Shown in pieces: positions 61,214-64,000 of a stretch of 64,000 bases of DNA. The first letter of the stretch is position 1. Each line of letters begins with the position of its first letter. The position numbers and the translations under genes were made by a program. The notes below the pieces were generated by a model. That model was not told the DNA's origin. It searched no databases and saw nothing but the letters and a program-made list of their open reading frames with translations. The DNA comes from Platerodrilus igneus. Lineage: Eukaryota; Arthropoda; Insecta; Coleoptera; Lycidae. Where the stretch lies: the NCBI GenBank assembly GCA_036346225.1, contig JARFIW010000115.1, positions 3,137,001-3,201,000 on the forward strand, written 5' to 3'.

Positions 61214-61300
61214 CAAGAAAAAGAAACTATGAACATGAATAATGGTCAGACTTCAATATTTTGGGTAAAATTATATACATTTGGTGGTAGGGCTGGTTTT

Positions 61301-61358
61301 CTTCTTTTCTTCTTCTTCTTCTTCTTCTTCTTCTTCTTCTTCTTCTTCTTCTTCTTTT
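61301..61358. repeat. (TTC)n microsatellite
   Basis: About 16 TTC/CTT triplets. On the minus strand this is (GAA)n, lying ~300 bases past the LINE stop codon, and may be the element's 3' tail. Confidence 0.92.
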
Positions 61359-61659
61359 AGTTGTTGTTGTTAAATATAGAATACTAAGTTATAGTGCATA
61401 TATACAAAAGAAATAAAAATTATTCAATAATTATTAAAAGAAAAAATTAAAAAATTATTCAAAAATTATTCAAAAGTTATTCAAAAAATTTTTTTCAAAA
61501 ATTATTCATAAATATACATAAGTATTCGTTGGTGTCCATTCGTAGTGTGTTGGTGTAGTAGGTGAGTACAGATACATGGTGTGGGTGTGGGTGTTTGAGT
61601 GAGTTTGGTGGTTTATGGTAAGTGTTTAGTGTTTATGGTGTTTAAGGTTTTGGGTGTGG
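61359..61659 (-). other. Probable 3' UTR of the LINE
   Basis: No open frame. It contains repeated AAAATTATTCAAAAATTATTC-type words at 61415-61512 and then a G/T-rich stretch leading into the LINE coding region. Confidence 0.45.
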
Positions 61660-64000
61660 TTAGTCATTGTTATCGTCAAGTATTCGTCTTGGTCGTTTCT
61701 TGCGTTGTTGTTGAGTCCCATGAGTGTTTGCGATGTTTCTGTGAGAAGGTTGTGTGGAGTCGTCGAGGTTTTGATATGTGTTTGTGGCTAGTTGTCTGAT
61801 GTGTTGTTGGAGCGTTTGTATTTGTAGGTCGTGTCTTAAGTTTTCGTTTCGTATGAACCATGGGGCTCCTGTGATGAGTCGGAGTATGTTGTTTTGTAGT
61901 GCTTCCAGTTTTTGTGTGTTGGAGTGGCTTATGTATGTGTACCAGGCTTCAGATGCGTATGTCAGTATTGGGCGTATGTATGTTTTGTATATGTTTAGGC
62001 GTGTGTGGATTGGAAGTGTACTGTGGTGAGTAAGTACTGGGTGTAGGAGTCCTTTAGTTTTTCGTGCTTTTTGTGTTATGGTCTTTAGGTGTTGGTTGAA
62101 GTGTAGTTGTCTGTCTATGTGTACTCCTAGGTATTTTATAGTCGGTTTCCAAGTGAGTGTGTGATGATTCAGTGAAGGTGGGTCGTGTAAGCTTGAGCGG
62201 TGTCGTGAGAAGAGAATGGCTTCTGACTTGTTCTCGTTCAGAGCCATTCTCCACTTGGTGAACCAGTCAGGTAGAATGTCAAGTTGTCGTTGGAGATTGT
62301 TTGTGGCGTATGTGGGATGTCTGCCTTTGGCCATGAATAGTGTGTCGTCGGCGTAAAGTGCGCATGTGATGTTTGATCTACAGGGTATGTCGAATATGTA
62401 TGCATTAAATAGTGTGGGGGAGAGGCAGCCTCCCTGTGGTACCCCAGCCGACATGTGTGTAATGGTGGAGGTTGTGTGTTCGACTCTGACTTGTAGGTGT
62501 CTGTATGTTAGATAACTGTGTATGAGTTTTAGGTATTGAAATGGTAGTTGGTGATGTATTGCGAGTTTGTAGAGTAGACCATGGTGCCAGACCTTGTCGA
62601 AGGCATTTTTTATGTCGATTGCTACTGCGGCTGTAGTGTTGGCTGTGTTGAAGTTTTCTGCGATAGTGTCTATGACGTGTATGATTTGTTGTGTAGTGGA
62701 ATGGTGTGCTCGGAAACCAAATTGTTCCTGTCTGATGTGTATGTGTTCTTGGAGGTGTGGTAAGAGTAACTTCTCGAAGGTCTTGCCCATGGTGTTGAGT
62801 AAAAAAAATCGGTCTGTAATTGTGTGGATCTGTACGTGTTTTGTTGGGTTTGGGTATCATGATGACGGTGGCTAGTTTCCATGCGGTTGGGAAGTGTTGA
62901 TGTCGTGTGATGGCGTTGTATATGTCTGTGAGGTAGTTTAGTGTTGACCTGCAGATATTTTGTAAATCTGTGTTTGTTATGTCGTCGGGTCCAGGTGCTT
63001 TCTTTCTGTTCTGTTCTAGTATGATTCGTGCTACGTCTTTGTTTGTGAAAAGTGGTATTGGGTTTGTGTTGTTATTTGTTTGTGTATTTTGTAGGATGGC
63101 CTTAACTGTCAGTTCTATTGTGTGTATGTGTTGGTGAAGGGTTGATGGGTTGGGGGTGAATGTGTCTTGCAGTGTCTTAGCGAATTCTTCTGCTCGTTCT
63201 TTAGGTGTGTATAGTCGTGTACCGTTGGTGTCTATGAGTGGTGTTGTTCCTGGATTGTTTCGTGCTTTTAGTTTTTTGTTTAGTTTGTAGAGGTTGCCTT
63301 CGGTGTTGATTGTGTGTTGTACGTATGATGTCCATGTGTCTTTGTTGTGTTCGTCTAGTAGGTCTTTGATGAGTCTCTGTTGTGCGTTCATTCGTCTTTT
63401 AATGGCTGGGTCTCGTGTAAGTTTAAAAAGTTTAACTAGGCGTTTTTTGTCTCGTATGGCGTCTTGTATGTGTGTAGGGAGCTGTTTGTGTTGTGTTATT
63501 TGTTTAGTGTAGGTGCTGTGTTTCTTTGCGTTCTGTATAAGTCGAGTGATTTCTGTGACTGCTACGTCGAGGTCTTGTGTGGAGTGTATGGGTGGTCTGT
63601 TTGTTGGTGTGTGTCTTTGAAGGTATTCGTTAAATTTTTTCTTGTTTGTGTATGGTTTTGTGGTGGGTCTGTTTAGTCTGTGCATGTTTGTGTTTAGTGT
63701 GATAATGACTGGGAGATGGTCGGAGCTGAGGTCGTGGATTACCTGACTGGAGCAGGGGAAGGGAATGTTTTTTAGGATGGAAATATCTAGGACGTCTGGA
63801 TGGTGATTGAGGTTGGGTGGGATGCGTGTAGGTTCGTTGGGACCGAGTATGTCGTAATTGTTGTTGTTGGCGTGGTCGTAGAGTATGCGTCCGTTTACGT
63901 TTTGTGCTGTTGATCCCCATGATTCATGTTTGGCGTTAAAGTCGCCTGCAATGAGTGTTGGTGTGTCCTGTAAGAAGTGTGTCCATGTCGTTTGTGTCTA
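61660..64000 (-). mobile_element. Jockey-like LINE, endonuclease (partial) and reverse transcriptase
   Basis: ORF2 of a non-LTR retrotransposon, which nicks target DNA and primes reverse transcription there. The frame enters from beyond 64000. The apurinic endonuclease part shows AGDFNAKHESWGS (near 63940) and SSDHLPVI (near 63715). A linker follows, then RT blocks RKKAPGPDDI, PKPNKTRTDPHNYRPI, QFGFRAHHSTTQQ, DIKNAFDKVWHHGLL, GVPQGGCLSP and the catalytic ALYADDT (YADD codons 62344-62355), and a carboxy region YIRPILTYASEAW...APWFIRN typical of the Jockey clade. Stop at 61660-61662. One break is seen: the A8 run at 62801-62808 (plus strand) shifts the frame between NYRPI and MGKTFEK. Otherwise the whole ~780 codons are open, so the copy looks young. 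The coding strand is rich in A and C. Confidence 0.92.

Overview
The window is eukaryotic nuclear DNA, very probably from an arthropod and most likely an insect. The evidence is a spliced cullin-4 gene with consensus introns, an insect-type Ty3/gypsy retrotransposon with a tRNA-Lys-like primer binding site, a Jockey-like LINE and a 13-finger C2H2 protein. It is AT-rich, and most of it is mobile elements and tandem repeats. I cannot name the species.

Layout. 1-6620: a Ty3/gypsy element (end of the 5' LTR, broken gag and pol, complete 3' LTR). 6872-9214 (-): a transposase-derived gene, spliced and frameshifted, with a perfect 54-bp palindrome in its intron. 10552-22000: a chain of repeat modules separated by (TA)n tracts. 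It holds three copies of a ~1.65-kb LTR-like repeat (two fused tail to tail as a 3.3-kb palindrome), a small element with inverted ends, and three minus-strand ~2-kb LTRs that each keep a primer binding site. 22340-23600: a ~43-bp minisatellite of hairpin units. 24413: start of another gypsy-type LTR after a polypurine tract.

25726-30007 (+) holds the last three exons of a cullin-4 gene (NEDD8-accepting scaffold of the CRL4 ubiquitin ligase). Its 3.2-kb intron is filled by a ~213-bp tandem array. 30840-40050 has a GCTGCT-rich composite array (with a SINE inside), a tail module, a GAATTGGAA-type satellite, then array and tail again. 40058-41366 is a 1.3-kb foldback built from an LTR family (TGTTA...TAACA) that recurs at 42532, 55312 and 58594. 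43194-44610 (-) is a 13-zinc-finger gene, and 44860-54352 a 9.5-kb block of the same satellite with periodic hairpins. 54353-55260 is a short array, and 56030-59790 a polypurine array interrupted by a solo LTR. 61300-64000 (-) is a Jockey-like LINE running off the window, with a (GAA)n tract at its likely 3' end.

Only two ordinary host genes can be defended: cullin-4 and the zinc-finger gene. Both carry apparent frameshifts. In cullin-4 the shift lies in a T run, in the LINE in an A8 run, and in the gypsy reverse transcriptase beside a short T run. Some of the broken genes may therefore be sequence-consensus errors. I found no evidence of an operon-like or defence-like system. The unusual content is in repeat architecture: palindromic dimers, TA-punctuated modules, and satellites with built-in hairpins.
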